Shown here in pieces: positions 16,718-25,706 of a stretch of DNA of 64,000 nt. A program made the position numbers and the translations under genes. This stretch comes from an uncultured Bacteroidota bacterium (GTDB lineage Bacteria > Bacteroidota > Bacteroidia > Flavobacteriales > Flavobacteriaceae): positions 1 to 64,000 of the forward strand of contig CACOGA010000004.1 in NCBI GenBank assembly GCA_902626585.1. The letters are read 5' to 3'. Each line of letters begins with the position of its first letter. The first letter of the stretch is position 1. The notes beneath the pieces are model-generated. The model was not told the origin of the DNA, did not search any database, and worked only from the letters and a program-made list of their open reading frames with translations.

Positions 16718-17665
16718 ATGAAAAAAATTACAATTATATACTTTGTTTTAGTATTTACATTGTCTTGCTCTGAAAGTCAACAAGGACTTCTGCCCTCGTC
16801 AAATGGAAACATTAACAATGTGTCTGTAGTCATAAATGAAGAACTTTGGGATGGAAAAGTAGGTGAGGTTATCAGAGAAAATTTTGGCAGGCCAATTTAT
16901 GGGCTTCCTCAAATAGAGCCAGTTTTCTCTCTTAGCCATATTCCAAGTAGAATATTTACTGGCTTTGCTACAAAATCAAGAACAATTTTAAAGATTGATA
17001 TTTCAGAAACAGAAGGTGTTTTTAATTTCAAAAACACATATGCAACACCCCAAAGAATCATTCAGATTACAGGAAAAACCCCAGAGAATATTATTTCGAA
17101 TATTAACAAAAACATTAATTCAATTTACTCAGCATTATATTTGAACGAAATTCAGGAAAAGCAGAGAAGAATTTCAAAAAACTTAAATCAAACAGAATCT
17201 GTTAAAAAAAGCACTGGCTTGACACTACGGTTTCCTTCTGCCTACCGAGTTGCAAAAGTTGACAGTAACTTTGTTTGGATAAGAAAGGATATAGAAACGG
17301 GTTCCGTTAATCTTTTTGTGTCCAGATATAATGATGAATACAGAAGAAAAGTTATTCAAATAAGAGATTCACTTTCCAAGAGGTATATTCCTGGACCAAT
17401 AGAAGGCTCCTTTATGTCAACAGACTTAATTTATGAACCAAACATAGAGGAGATTAATATTCGTGGCAAGCAATTATTGGAAACAAGAGGGCTTTGGGAA
17501 ATACCAGGGCAATTCATGGCTGGCCCTTTCTTAAACTATCTTTTAAAAATAGACAATGAAAAGGACGAGTACATAATGTTGGATGGCTTTGTATATTCGC
17601 CAGGATCTAATAAAAGAGATTATGTGTTTGAGCTTGAGGCTATAATGAGGAGCTTGAAGTATTAG
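16718..17665 (+). CDS. DUF4837 family lipoprotein
   Basis: A 315-residue predicted lipoprotein with lipobox VFTLSC near residue 17. The mature part begins with LPSSNGNINNVSVVINEELW and contains YGLPQIEPVFSLSHIP. These match my memory of DUF4837, a Bacteroidota-specific family of unknown function with two beta-rich halves. Position in the cell envelope is inferred from the lipobox. The gene ends with TTAG shared with the converging tatA gene, a 4-base overlap. Confidence 0.78.
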   Translation: MKKITIIYFVLVFTLSCSESQQGLLPSSNGNINNVSVVINEELWDGKVGEVIRENFGRPIYGLPQIEPVFSLSHIPSRIFTGFATKSRTILKIDISETEGVFNFKNTYATPQRIIQITGKTPENIISNINKNINSIYSALYLNEIQEKQRRISKNLNQTESVKKSTGLTLRFPSAYRVAKVDSNFVWIRKDIETGSVNLFVSRYNDEYRRKVIQIRDSLSKRYIPGPIEGSFMSTDLIYEPNIEEINIRGKQLLETRGLWEIPGQFMAGPFLNYLLKIDNEKDEYIMLDGFVYSPGSNKRDYVFELEAIMRSLKY

Positions 17666-17862
17666 TTTTCTTCTTTTTCTTCATTTTCATCGCCTTCCTC
17701 CAAAGCTTTTTTAAATTCCTTTACCCCCTTACCCGTTCCTTTAACTAGGTTCCCTAACTTTTTACCTAAACCAACAGGCCCGAACACTATTAGAGCAACA
17801 ACTACAATGACCACAATTTGAAAAGGTCCAATTGTAAACAGAGGCGCTATAAATAAATACAT
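17662..17862 (-). CDS. tatA: Twin-arginine translocase subunit TatA/TatE
   Basis: A 66-residue protein forming the pore component of Tat export of folded proteins. One N-terminal membrane helix (IGPFQIVVIVVVALIVFGP) is followed by the FGP hinge, an amphipathic helix rich in Gly/Lys (LGKKLGNLVKGTGKGVKEFKKAL as separate blocks) and an acidic tail of Glu/Asp/Asn. The usual FGPxKLPE is replaced by FGPVGLGKK. TatC is not in the window. No exact -7 box was found upstream. Confidence 0.88.
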   Translation of the reverse strand: MYLFIAPLFTIGPFQIVVIVVVALIVFGPVGLGKKLGNLVKGTGKGVKEFKKALEEGDENEEKEEN

Positions 17863-17950
17863 AGATTGATATTTTTAAGCTAAGTTAATAATAATACATG
17901 TAATAGTCGCTATATCAACTGTTAGTATTAAAGAGTAAGTTAATTTTGAG

Positions 17951-17958
17951 TATTTTTG
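17951..17958 (+). promoter_or_regulatory. -7 promoter element of the M23 peptidase operon
   Basis: TATTTTTG fits TAnnTTTG and ends six bases before a GTG at 17965. It overlaps an in-frame TTG at 17956, which rules out that longer start. Confidence 0.55.
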
Positions 17959-17964
17959 AATATT

Positions 17965-18831
17965 GTGAAAAATAAAGATCAAAACAAAGGATTTCTAAGA
18001 AGACTTTTAAATGATTACAAAGTCGTTATTTCAAGTGAAGATACTTTTGAGGAGAAGGCTTCATTTAGGATGAGTAAAATAAGTGCATTTTTATTGGCGC
18101 TAGCTTATTCCGCAATACTGATTTTATTTACAATTAGCGTTGTTTTCTTTACCCAACTTAGAGAGTTAGTTCCAGGCTATTCTTCATCAGAATTGTTAAA
18201 TAGAGCCATTTATCTTACAAAAAAGACAGACTCATTGGAAAAGCAAATTGCCCTAAATAATAAGTTTTACAAATCCATAGAAGATGTTCTTTCTGGAAAT
18301 ACCGAAGACTTAATTCCTAGAGAAAACCTCTCTATTGACAGCAATTTGGTTGACAACGGAAGCATTGATATTTATCCCAACTCTGAGGACTCAATATTAA
18401 GGCTATATGTTGAAAATCAGGATAAATTTAATCTAACTAAAAATGAGTTAGTAATAGAAAATAAAATGTTCTATTCTCCAATTAAAGGAGAAATAACACA
18501 GAATTTTAATTTTAAAGAAAACCATTTTGCAATTGATATAGCAGCAGATGTCGGTACGCCAGTGAAAGCAGTTCTTGAGGGAAAAATAATTTTTTCTGAA
18601 TGGTCATTGGAAACAGGTTATGTTATGATAATTGATCACGGAGAAAATATCATTTCAGTATATAAGCACAACTCAAAAAATTTAAAAGAGCAAAATGAGT
18701 TTGTACAGGCTGGAGAAATTATTGCCTACTCTGGAAATCAGGGAAATCTAAGTACAGGCCCACACTTACATTTTGAACTTTGGAAAAATGGTACTCCGAT
18801 AAACCCAGAGCCATTATTAAATTTTAACTAA
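17965..18831 (+). CDS. M23 (LytM) metallopeptidase, membrane-anchored
   Basis: A peptidoglycan-endopeptidase-type protein of 288 residues from the GTG at 17965. A short cytoplasmic N-terminus, one membrane helix (about residues 42-62) and a coiled segment precede the C-terminal LytM domain. The zinc ligands are all present: HFAID (HxxxD), a YKHN block and GPHLHFELW (HxH). It is therefore likely a catalytically active cell-wall hydrolase, unlike the degenerate LytM protein at 44730. The GH3-like gene begins two bases after its stop codon. Confidence 0.9.
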   Translation: MKNKDQNKGFLRRLLNDYKVVISSEDTFEEKASFRMSKISAFLLALAYSAILILFTISVVFFTQLRELVPGYSSSELLNRAIYLTKKTDSLEKQIALNNKFYKSIEDVLSGNTEDLIPRENLSIDSNLVDNGSIDIYPNSEDSILRLYVENQDKFNLTKNELVIENKMFYSPIKGEITQNFNFKENHFAIDIAADVGTPVKAVLEGKIIFSEWSLETGYVMIIDHGENIISVYKHNSKNLKEQNEFVQAGEIIAYSGNQGNLSTGPHLHFELWKNGTPINPEPLLNFN

Positions 18832-18833
18832 GA

Positions 18834-20336
18834 ATGCTAAAGCATGCACTATTAAAAGTAATAGCGAAGTTTGCTCAAAAGCAAATTTATGGTTGGGCAA
18901 ATAAACCGATTCAAACACAAGAAAAACAGCTTAGTTTTTTGATTAAGCACGCACAAAAAACACAGTTTGGGAAAGATCACAGTTTTTCTGAAATATCAAA
19001 TTATGAAGAGTTTAGAAACAAGGTTCCCATTAGAGATTATGAGGGGCTCCGGCAATACTTTGAGAAAATAAAATCTGGTAAGGAAAACATATTATGGCCA
19101 GGAAAACCTCTTTATCTAGCGCTAACCTCAGGAACAACCTCAGGATCGAAATATATTCCTATTACCAAGGAAAGTTTACCAAATCATTTAAATGGAGCAA
19201 AGAATGCTCTTTTGATGTACGTAGCAGAAACAGGCAAAACAGACTTTATTGACGGAAAGTTCATTTTTATTCAAGGTAGCCCAAACCTAACTAAAATTTC
19301 TGGGATTCTTAGTGGTAGACTTTCAGGAATTTCAGCTCATCACGTGCCTTCATATATGAAAAAAAACATGCTTCCAACATGGGAAACTAATACAATTGAG
19401 GATTGGGAAAACAAGGTAAAAAGTATTGTTCGTGAAACTGAAAATGAAAACATGACTATTATCAGTGGTATTCCATCATGGCTACAAATGTATTTTGAAA
19501 AAATAGTGGAGAAAACAAAAATGCAAGTTTCAGATGTTTTCCCCAATTTTGAACTTCTAATTCATGGGGGAGTAAATTTTGATCCATACAAGAAAAAATT
19601 TGAATCCCTGATTGGAAAGGTAGTTGATAGCATCGAGCTTTTTCCAGCTAGTGAAGGTTTTTTTGCTTTTCAAGACAGGCAAGAACAGAAAGATCTTCTT
19701 TTAATTCTCAACGCAGGAATCTTTTACGAGTTTATTGACGCAGAGGATTTTAGAAATAATAATTTTGACAGAGTATCACTCAAAAGTGTCCAAAAAGATA
19801 AAAATTATGTTATGATTATTTCTAGCTCTGCAGGACTATGGGGATATAATACCGGGGATACGGTAAGGTTTACATGTTTAAAACCATATAAAATTAACGT
19901 AACCGGTAGAATCAAGCAAAGCTTGTCTGCATTTGGCGAACATGTAATAGTCAAGGAGGTTGAACAAGCAATGGAGCGGGCAATTTCTCATACCAATACT
20001 TTGGTTATGGAATTTACTGTAGCCCCAAGATTTAAATCAGAATTATTACATGCTTGTCATGAGTGGTTCATAGAATTTGACAGCACTTTAGCAGATATTA
20101 GTAGTTTTGGAAACTTACTAGACAGAGAGCTGCAAAATCAAAACAAGTACTATAGAGATTTAATCGAAGGAAATATTATCGGAAAACCAGTGATAACAAA
20201 AGTTAAAAAAGGAGGCTTCAAAAAATATATGACAAGTATAGGTAAATTAGGAGGACAAAATAAAATTCCAAAAATAGCAAACGATAGAAAAATAGCAAAC
20301 GGGTTAAAAAAACTTAATCTTATCTATAGTGACTAA
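18834..20336 (+). CDS. GH3-family acyl-adenylating enzyme
   Basis: A 500-residue member of the GH3 (auxin-responsive promoter) family, which belongs to the ANL adenylating superfamily and in plants conjugates acyl acids to amino acids. The ATP-binding P-loop-like motif is LTSGTTSGSKYIPIT near residue 98. The block LFPASEGFFAFQ near residue 268 and the GDTVRFT block near residue 342 also fit. The bacterial substrate is unknown. It is translationally adjacent to the M23 gene and about 45 bases before the polysaccharide genes, so envelope modification is a reasonable guess only. Confidence 0.82.
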   Translation: MLKHALLKVIAKFAQKQIYGWANKPIQTQEKQLSFLIKHAQKTQFGKDHSFSEISNYEEFRNKVPIRDYEGLRQYFEKIKSGKENILWPGKPLYLALTSGTTSGSKYIPITKESLPNHLNGAKNALLMYVAETGKTDFIDGKFIFIQGSPNLTKISGILSGRLSGISAHHVPSYMKKNMLPTWETNTIEDWENKVKSIVRETENENMTIISGIPSWLQMYFEKIVEKTKMQVSDVFPNFELLIHGGVNFDPYKKKFESLIGKVVDSIELFPASEGFFAFQDRQEQKDLLLILNAGIFYEFIDAEDFRNNNFDRVSLKSVQKDKNYVMIISSSAGLWGYNTGDTVRFTCLKPYKINVTGRIKQSLSAFGEHVIVKEVEQAMERAISHTNTLVMEFTVAPRFKSELLHACHEWFIEFDSTLADISSFGNLLDRELQNQNKYYRDLIEGNIIGKPVITKVKKGGFKKYMTSIGKLGGQNKIPKIANDRKIANGLKKLNLIYSD

Positions 20337-20381
20337 AATAATTTATTAAATAATCCGTTTAAAAATAACCAAAACAAACAA

Positions 20382-21356
20382 ATGAAAAACAATTTAAAAG
20401 AAAATGATGAGCTAGACATAATAGTCCTGATTGAAAAAATAAAGCTTGCCCTGTTAAGCATTTTACTACAAATATTTAGGAGTACAAAAACATTCTTAAT
20501 GGGCTGGAAGCAACTTCTGTTAATCGTACTGGCGGGAGTTTTATTGGGGTATTTTCAAACCGATAATGATCAGCCAAATGCCAAAGAAGCCACCTTGCTT
20601 GTTAAAATTAATTTTGATGCTGGAAATTATGTTTATGACGCAGTAGATTTAATTAATCTAAAAATCCTCAGTGAAGATACTGAGTTTTTCACTCAAGAAT
20701 TTAAGCTAAACGCGGACGAACAGTTGGATGAAGTTTCGATTTCACCCGTTATTGATATTAAAGATATCATGGCTAAAGAAATAAATGCGAATGAGATAAG
20801 AGCTTTATTCGAAAATCTAGAGTATGAAGACGGCTTTTCTGTTACTGAAGGTTTCAAATCAGATTATGATTATCATTTTATTAATGTAGTTGTTTCAGGA
20901 AATTCAACAATCAGCACGGTCAATAAAATTGTTGATTATTTTAATAACAATCCGTTGTTTACTGAGCTGAAAGAAAGAAATATACAAAGAATTTCAAGTA
21001 TAATTTCTGACAATGAGCAAACAATAAAGCAAATCGATAAATTACTGGATTATTATACCAATGAGAATAAAACAAAAACGACACAACTTTACATTGACAA
21101 CAAGGATTTACGCCCTAATGAATTAATCAAAACAAAAGTTTCCTTGCAAAATGAAAATCAAGAATTAAAAAAAGAAAATCTAACAACAAAAGAGACAGTA
21201 ATGGCCATAAATGAGGCAAATATATTAATCGAAAATACATCTCTATTATCAAATAAAATGGTTTACTACCCATTACTGTTTTTATTTATTTATATTGTTT
21301 TTTCTGTATTGATTGGCCTTTACTCATATCTAGATAAATTAGACAGAGCTAGCTAA
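20382..21356 (+). CDS. Wzz-like chain-length/co-polymerase protein (tentative)
   Basis: A 324-residue protein with two membrane helices, near residues 43-60 and 297-317, flanking a periplasmic domain that ends in a coiled coil (ISDNEQTIKQIDKLLDYY). This is the topology of polysaccharide co-polymerases. I do not recognise the periplasmic sequence, and no conserved proline-rich second-helix motif stands out, so the family call rests on topology and position. It is the first gene of the polysaccharide block, and the flippase gene begins directly after its stop codon. Confidence 0.55.
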   Translation: MKNNLKENDELDIIVLIEKIKLALLSILLQIFRSTKTFLMGWKQLLLIVLAGVLLGYFQTDNDQPNAKEATLLVKINFDAGNYVYDAVDLINLKILSEDTEFFTQEFKLNADEQLDEVSISPVIDIKDIMAKEINANEIRALFENLEYEDGFSVTEGFKSDYDYHFINVVVSGNSTISTVNKIVDYFNNNPLFTELKERNIQRISSIISDNEQTIKQIDKLLDYYTNENKTKTTQLYIDNKDLRPNELIKTKVSLQNENQELKKENLTTKETVMAINEANILIENTSLLSNKMVYYPLLFLFIYIVFSVLIGLYSYLDKLDRAS

Positions 21357-22640
21357 ATGTCAATTAAAGATCTTACACAAAAGAGTTTTTCTGTTTTAAT
21401 CATCAGGTCTTTTGGGGTTTTACTTTTATTTGGTTTTACTCTATTCATTACCAATTTCTTTACACCTGAAAATGTTGGTAGGTATGATTTTGTGAGATCC
21501 ACAATAATGGTGCTCGGTGGGCTTGCCTTGATGGGCACAAACCAATCTATTATTTATTACTCAGGTCTTTTAAAGGCAAGAAAAAGTGTTGAGTCAATAA
21601 GAATAATATATTTCAAAATGTTACGTATAATTTTTGCTTTAAGTTTAATCATTTTGGGACTTTTTGTTGGCATATTTAATGAGGCAACCATATTACAAAT
21701 CTTTAAAAGCGAAGAGTCTTTTTCTCTGATTCTGAAATCAATATTTACTTTGATTTTTTTTTCCACCACTATGCTTAATATTGATACTATGCGCGCACTA
21801 GAAAAGACAATTCTTTCGGAAATGTATAGAAGCTTATTTAGATATCTTCCAGTGTTTGTGTTTGCAATTATTTTATTAAAAACTAACCGTCAATCTCTAC
21901 TAGTCGAAGCATATCTGTTAGGTTTTATCTTGCTTTCAATTTTTTCTTTTGTAAGGGTTTTCGCTTTGCTTTCAAAACTTGAAACACCCAGAGATGACTC
22001 GGAAAATTTTTCTGTAAAAGAAATATTCAAAACATCGGCACCAATGGCTCTTAGCGCCATAGCGTATTTCATTATGCAAAGCATAGATATTATTATCCTT
22101 TCTATATATGAAGGCTTTGATCAAATAGCATATTATTCCGTTTCTGTAAAACTAGCAATGGTTACAACCTTAGCCCTTATGTCGGTAAATATTGTCATTG
22201 CCCCACGAATTGCAGAAATATTTGAAAAGAAAAATATGCGTGAAATGCAACATCTAATTAAGCACTCAACTAGGATTATATTCCTTATTAGTACGTGTGT
22301 TTTAAGTGTTATGTTTCTATTTTCAGAAGAGATTTTAGGTATGTTTGGGCAAGCATATATACAGTCCAAAAAGGCCTTAATTTTTTTACTTATTGCTCAG
22401 TTTTTTAATTCTGTTTCGGGCCCTGGAGCAATATATTTAAATATGACTGGACGGCAAACAACACTTAATAAAATATTGGTTTTAGGACTTGTTATAAATA
22501 TTTCACTCAACTTTTATTTTATCCCTATTGAAGGCATTAATGGAGCTGCAAAAGCCACTCTTTTTAGCCTTATAATTTGGAATTCAATAACTACAGTATT
22601 TGTTTACTCGAGAGATAAAATAAAAATCTTTCTAACCTGA
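21357..22640 (+). CDS. Oligosaccharide flippase (Wzx-like, MOP superfamily)
   Basis: A 427-residue polytopic inner-membrane protein with about 12 hydrophobic helices. It starts SIKDLTQKSFSVLIIRSFGV and contains FFTPENVGRYDFVRS, the N-terminal pattern of polysaccharide-biosynthesis MOP flippases. It would move lipid-linked oligosaccharide repeat units across the inner membrane. A second flippase is at 42071. No gap separates it from the upstream gene and one base separates it from the sulfotransferase, so it is a tightly coupled operon member. Confidence 0.9.
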   Translation: MSIKDLTQKSFSVLIIRSFGVLLLFGFTLFITNFFTPENVGRYDFVRSTIMVLGGLALMGTNQSIIYYSGLLKARKSVESIRIIYFKMLRIIFALSLIILGLFVGIFNEATILQIFKSEESFSLILKSIFTLIFFSTTMLNIDTMRALEKTILSEMYRSLFRYLPVFVFAIILLKTNRQSLLVEAYLLGFILLSIFSFVRVFALLSKLETPRDDSENFSVKEIFKTSAPMALSAIAYFIMQSIDIIILSIYEGFDQIAYYSVSVKLAMVTTLALMSVNIVIAPRIAEIFEKKNMREMQHLIKHSTRIIFLISTCVLSVMFLFSEEILGMFGQAYIQSKKALIFLLIAQFFNSVSGPGAIYLNMTGRQTTLNKILVLGLVINISLNFYFIPIEGINGAAKATLFSLIIWNSITTVFVYSRDKIKIFLT

Positions 22641-22641
22641 A

Positions 22642-23541
22642 ATGAAAAAACCTAATTTTATAATCGCAGGCTTTCCAAAATGTGGCACAACTTCTTTATA
22701 CCACTATCTTAATGAGCACCCTGAAATATATATGCCTCAGAAAAAGGAGCTTCATTTTTTCACGCATAAAATTATCTCAAAACTTAGAAGTGGCCCCAAG
22801 GACAGTGTAGTAAAGGAGACGCAAATTAATAGTTCAGAAAAATACTTAGGCTATTTTAATAGTGTAACCAAAGAATTAGCAATAGGTGATGCATCACCAT
22901 CGTATATTAATTATCCGAGTGAATTTCCTCAAATAAAAAAGTACTTAAATGATCCTAAAGTAATTATTATTATTAGAGACCCAATAAATCGTGCATATTC
23001 AAATTATCTACACCTTAAAAGGGAGTACAGGGAAACCTTGACATTCAAAGATGCAATAAATAGTGAAGAAGATAGGATAAAAAATAAGTATTCAGATTTT
23101 TGGTACTATAAATTTAACTCAACTTATTATGACAAGATAGTAGAAGCCAAGCGGGTATTTAGCAAAGTACTTGTATTAACCGCTGAAGAATTAAATAATG
23201 ACCCATCTGCCACATTAAATAAGGTATATAAATTTTTAGCAGTAGACGACAGCTTTAGCTTTGAAAAAATTTCCACCAGGTTTAATGTGGGCGGTATTTA
23301 TAAAAAAAACCTTTTTACAAAATTTCTTTTTCAGCCCTCTAGGTTTAAAAATACCCTAAAGAAATTTATTAAACCAACTGCTTTTGTGAAAATAATTTTT
23401 ATGCGACTGTCGTCAATATTTAGATCTGAGCCAGAACAAATTGAAGAGGAGGTCATAGAACAGTTAAAGGGACACTTTAAAAACGATGTTGAAAATTTAA
23501 AAAATCTTAACATCAATGTGTCAAAATGGAATGACTATTAA
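22642..23541 (+). CDS. PAPS-dependent sulfotransferase
   Basis: A 299-residue sulfotransferase of the sulfotransfer_1/heparan-sulfate type. The 5'-phosphosulfate loop is IIAGFPKCGTTSLYHYL at residues 6-22. The 3'-phosphate block is VIIIIRDPINRAYSNYLH near residue 110. It would transfer sulfate from PAPS to a hydroxyl or amino group, probably on the polysaccharide built by its neighbours, since it sits inside the operon between flippase and polymerase. A sulfated surface glycan is inferred from this context. PAPS synthesis genes are not in the window. Confidence 0.9.
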   Translation: MKKPNFIIAGFPKCGTTSLYHYLNEHPEIYMPQKKELHFFTHKIISKLRSGPKDSVVKETQINSSEKYLGYFNSVTKELAIGDASPSYINYPSEFPQIKKYLNDPKVIIIIRDPINRAYSNYLHLKREYRETLTFKDAINSEEDRIKNKYSDFWYYKFNSTYYDKIVEAKRVFSKVLVLTAEELNNDPSATLNKVYKFLAVDDSFSFEKISTRFNVGGIYKKNLFTKFLFQPSRFKNTLKKFIKPTAFVKIIFMRLSSIFRSEPEQIEEEVIEQLKGHFKNDVENLKNLNINVSKWNDY

Positions 23542-24915
23542 ATGGAAAGCTTAAAAGTTCATAATATAATTATTTGGGTATTGCTTTTAGGAGTGTTTTT
23601 CATACCCTTTAATTCTTGGTCTGGGATTGGCTTTTTAGGGGAATATTACAGAGACTCTTGTTTTTTATTCTTTTCTTTTGCCTTTTTCCTTACACTATTT
23701 AAAAAAAGGATAAACATTCCTGTAAACAGCTTGATTTTTCAATTTTTAATCCTTTTTATTTTGTGGTCTGTCTTCGCCACACTTTTAAACTTAAACAATG
23801 TTTTGGAATACTATTTCAAACAAACTTCTGGAATTTCAAGATTTATTAATCAATTCGGCTCATTGATTATTGCTTCTGTTATTATACCTGTAACTTTCTA
23901 TAACGGTTTTAAAAAAATTAATATTGATAAAATATTTCGTTTAATTAGAGGAGTGATTTTAGCATCACTTTTAATAGCATTTATATATTCCATATTTGAG
24001 ATTCTAATCGTTAAATTAAACATGGTCTATTTAAAAAAATCAATTCTAAATCTTTTTGACTATTTTCCTTTTACCGAAGCTAAAACCGACATGAGACTTC
24101 GTAGAATCTCTTCTGTAACTTTCGAACCTCCAGCTTTAGGAACATATTTATTATCAATTGCTGGCTGGATGTTTAGTTATGTGTTTACAGAAAAGAATCG
24201 ATTAAAATACTTACCATCGTTAATAGTTATATTTCTTGGCTTTATGTCAGGGTCAAGGGCCGCTTTTTTCATAATCCTAATACAGCTTCTAGTTGCAATA
24301 ATATTCTTTATAAAACAAAGAAGTCGATCAAATAATATATATAAAATCTTTTTTGGCGTTTTCATATTTTCAGTGCTAACATTAGTATATTTTAATAAAC
24401 CAATATTTGAGTATGTAAAAAAGGAAATCAATTCTTTTAAATTAGATGATTCAACGCACGCTCTTTCAAATAAATCTAGATTTGGAATTCAGCAAGCTAT
24501 GCTTAGGGTTTTTAAAGAACATCCGATATCAGGGACAGGATACGGCCTTCAAGCCTTCGAATCAAGAAAAAAATATCCTGTATGGGCAAAGAAAAATAAT
24601 TGGGAATTCAGGTTAAAATATCTAAATCAAAACGACAAAAGATTTCCCCCAGGATATAATATGTATTTAAGAATTCTTAGTGAAACCGGCCTAGTAGGAC
24701 TTCTGTTTTTTGGACTAATAATCTTACAGATTTTTTTATGGTGTTATAATAACTTAAAGGCTAAAAACTCAATAGTTGCTTTTATAATTTTTATTTCAAT
24801 GATAGGTTTTTCACTTAATTGGCTTAAAATGGATTCATTTAGAATTTACTTTTTTTGGTTATGTTTAGCTTTAATTTGGATTGTTGAATCTAGAAAAAAA
24901 ATGCAAAATGAATAA
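23542..24915 (+). CDS. O-antigen polymerase/ligase-like membrane protein (Wzy/WaaL)
   Basis: A 457-residue polytopic protein with about 12 hydrophobic helices. The pattern of the Wzy_C/O-antigen ligase family is present: a GSRAAFF block before a membrane helix, a large periplasmic loop containing EHPISGTGYGLQAF, and a following ETGLVGLLFFGL helix. It would polymerise or ligate lipid-linked glycans at the periplasmic face. Sequence alone does not separate polymerase from ligase. It starts directly after the sulfotransferase stop codon and overlaps the glycosyltransferase gene by eight bases. Confidence 0.83.
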   Translation: MESLKVHNIIIWVLLLGVFFIPFNSWSGIGFLGEYYRDSCFLFFSFAFFLTLFKKRINIPVNSLIFQFLILFILWSVFATLLNLNNVLEYYFKQTSGISRFINQFGSLIIASVIIPVTFYNGFKKINIDKIFRLIRGVILASLLIAFIYSIFEILIVKLNMVYLKKSILNLFDYFPFTEAKTDMRLRRISSVTFEPPALGTYLLSIAGWMFSYVFTEKNRLKYLPSLIVIFLGFMSGSRAAFFIILIQLLVAIIFFIKQRSRSNNIYKIFFGVFIFSVLTLVYFNKPIFEYVKKEINSFKLDDSTHALSNKSRFGIQQAMLRVFKEHPISGTGYGLQAFESRKKYPVWAKKNNWEFRLKYLNQNDKRFPPGYNMYLRILSETGLVGLLFFGLIILQIFLWCYNNLKAKNSIVAFIIFISMIGFSLNWLKMDSFRIYFFWLCLALIWIVESRKKMQNE

Positions 24916-25705
24916 AAGATTGATCATAACAATACCACATTATAACAATCCTGACGGCTTGAAAAGAACAATTAAGTCTATCAATGAAGAATTTAAAATT
25001 GACATAGTAATAACAGATGATGGAAGCTCAAACAAGTTTAACGAAAAAGATATTAGATCATCTTACAAAAACAACGGTGATATATTCTTTCAATACCTAG
25101 ATAAAAACTGTGGTGTTGGGATTGCTGCAAATAAGTGTTTGGACTTTGTAAAAAAGGATAGCTATAAATATGTGGCAAGACTTGATGCGGGTGATATTTG
25201 TCATAAAAATAAGTTTATAAAGCAATTAAATTTTTTAGAAAATAACAAAGAAATTAAATTAGTTGGAACATGGGCAAGAGTTATAGATACAAGCGGAGTG
25301 TTTTTATTTGATATTAAACACCCAACAACCCACAATCAGATTAAAAAATATATGTATTTGAATAGCATGTTTGTTAACCCCACAGTTGTTTTTGAAACAT
25401 CTGTTTTAAAAGCTGTGACCCAGTACCCAATTCAATATAAACATGCAGCGCAGGATTACGCATTTTTTTTTAAAGTTATTCGGCAATTCAAATCTGCTAA
25501 TCTGCCAGAGATTCTTTTAGATTACATAATAGATCAAGACTCTATTTCGACAAAAAAAAGAAAATTACAGGTAAAAAATAGAATTAAAATCATCATTGAA
25601 AATTTTAAGCCTGGATTTTATCCGGTTTATGGATTAATTAGAAGTTTGGTTTTATATTTTTTCTCCAGAAGCTCAACAACTTCGATCAAAAAAAGACTAA
25701 ACTGA
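24908..25705 (+). CDS. Family 2 glycosyltransferase
   Basis: A 265-residue GT-A-fold transferase from the ATG at 24908 (MNKRLIITIPHYNNP). The nucleotide-sugar site VITDDGSS and the metal-binding DxD-like segment ARLDAGD are present. The donor and acceptor are not predictable. A longer reading from TTG at 24881 would add nine residues and overlap the previous gene more. The ATG gives the canonical beta-strand start and the common 8-base ATGAATAA overlap with the upstream stop, so I prefer it. The last 40 residues are basic and hydrophobic and may touch the membrane. Confidence 0.9.
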   Translation: MNKRLIITIPHYNNPDGLKRTIKSINEEFKIDIVITDDGSSNKFNEKDIRSSYKNNGDIFFQYLDKNCGVGIAANKCLDFVKKDSYKYVARLDAGDICHKNKFIKQLNFLENNKEIKLVGTWARVIDTSGVFLFDIKHPTTHNQIKKYMYLNSMFVNPTVVFETSVLKAVTQYPIQYKHAAQDYAFFFKVIRQFKSANLPEILLDYIIDQDSISTKKRKLQVKNRIKIIIENFKPGFYPVYGLIRSLVLYFFSRSSTTSIKKRLN

Positions 25706-25706
25706 T

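Noticed and set aside
19336-19351. CACGTG in the GH3 gene as parS
   Set aside because: Only about 7 of 16 positions match outside chance; the flanks do not fit.
24881-24907. TTG 24881 as start of the GT2 gene
   Set aside because: ATG 24908 gives the canonical first beta strand and a typical 8-base overlap, and the extra nine residues have no counterpart in the fold.
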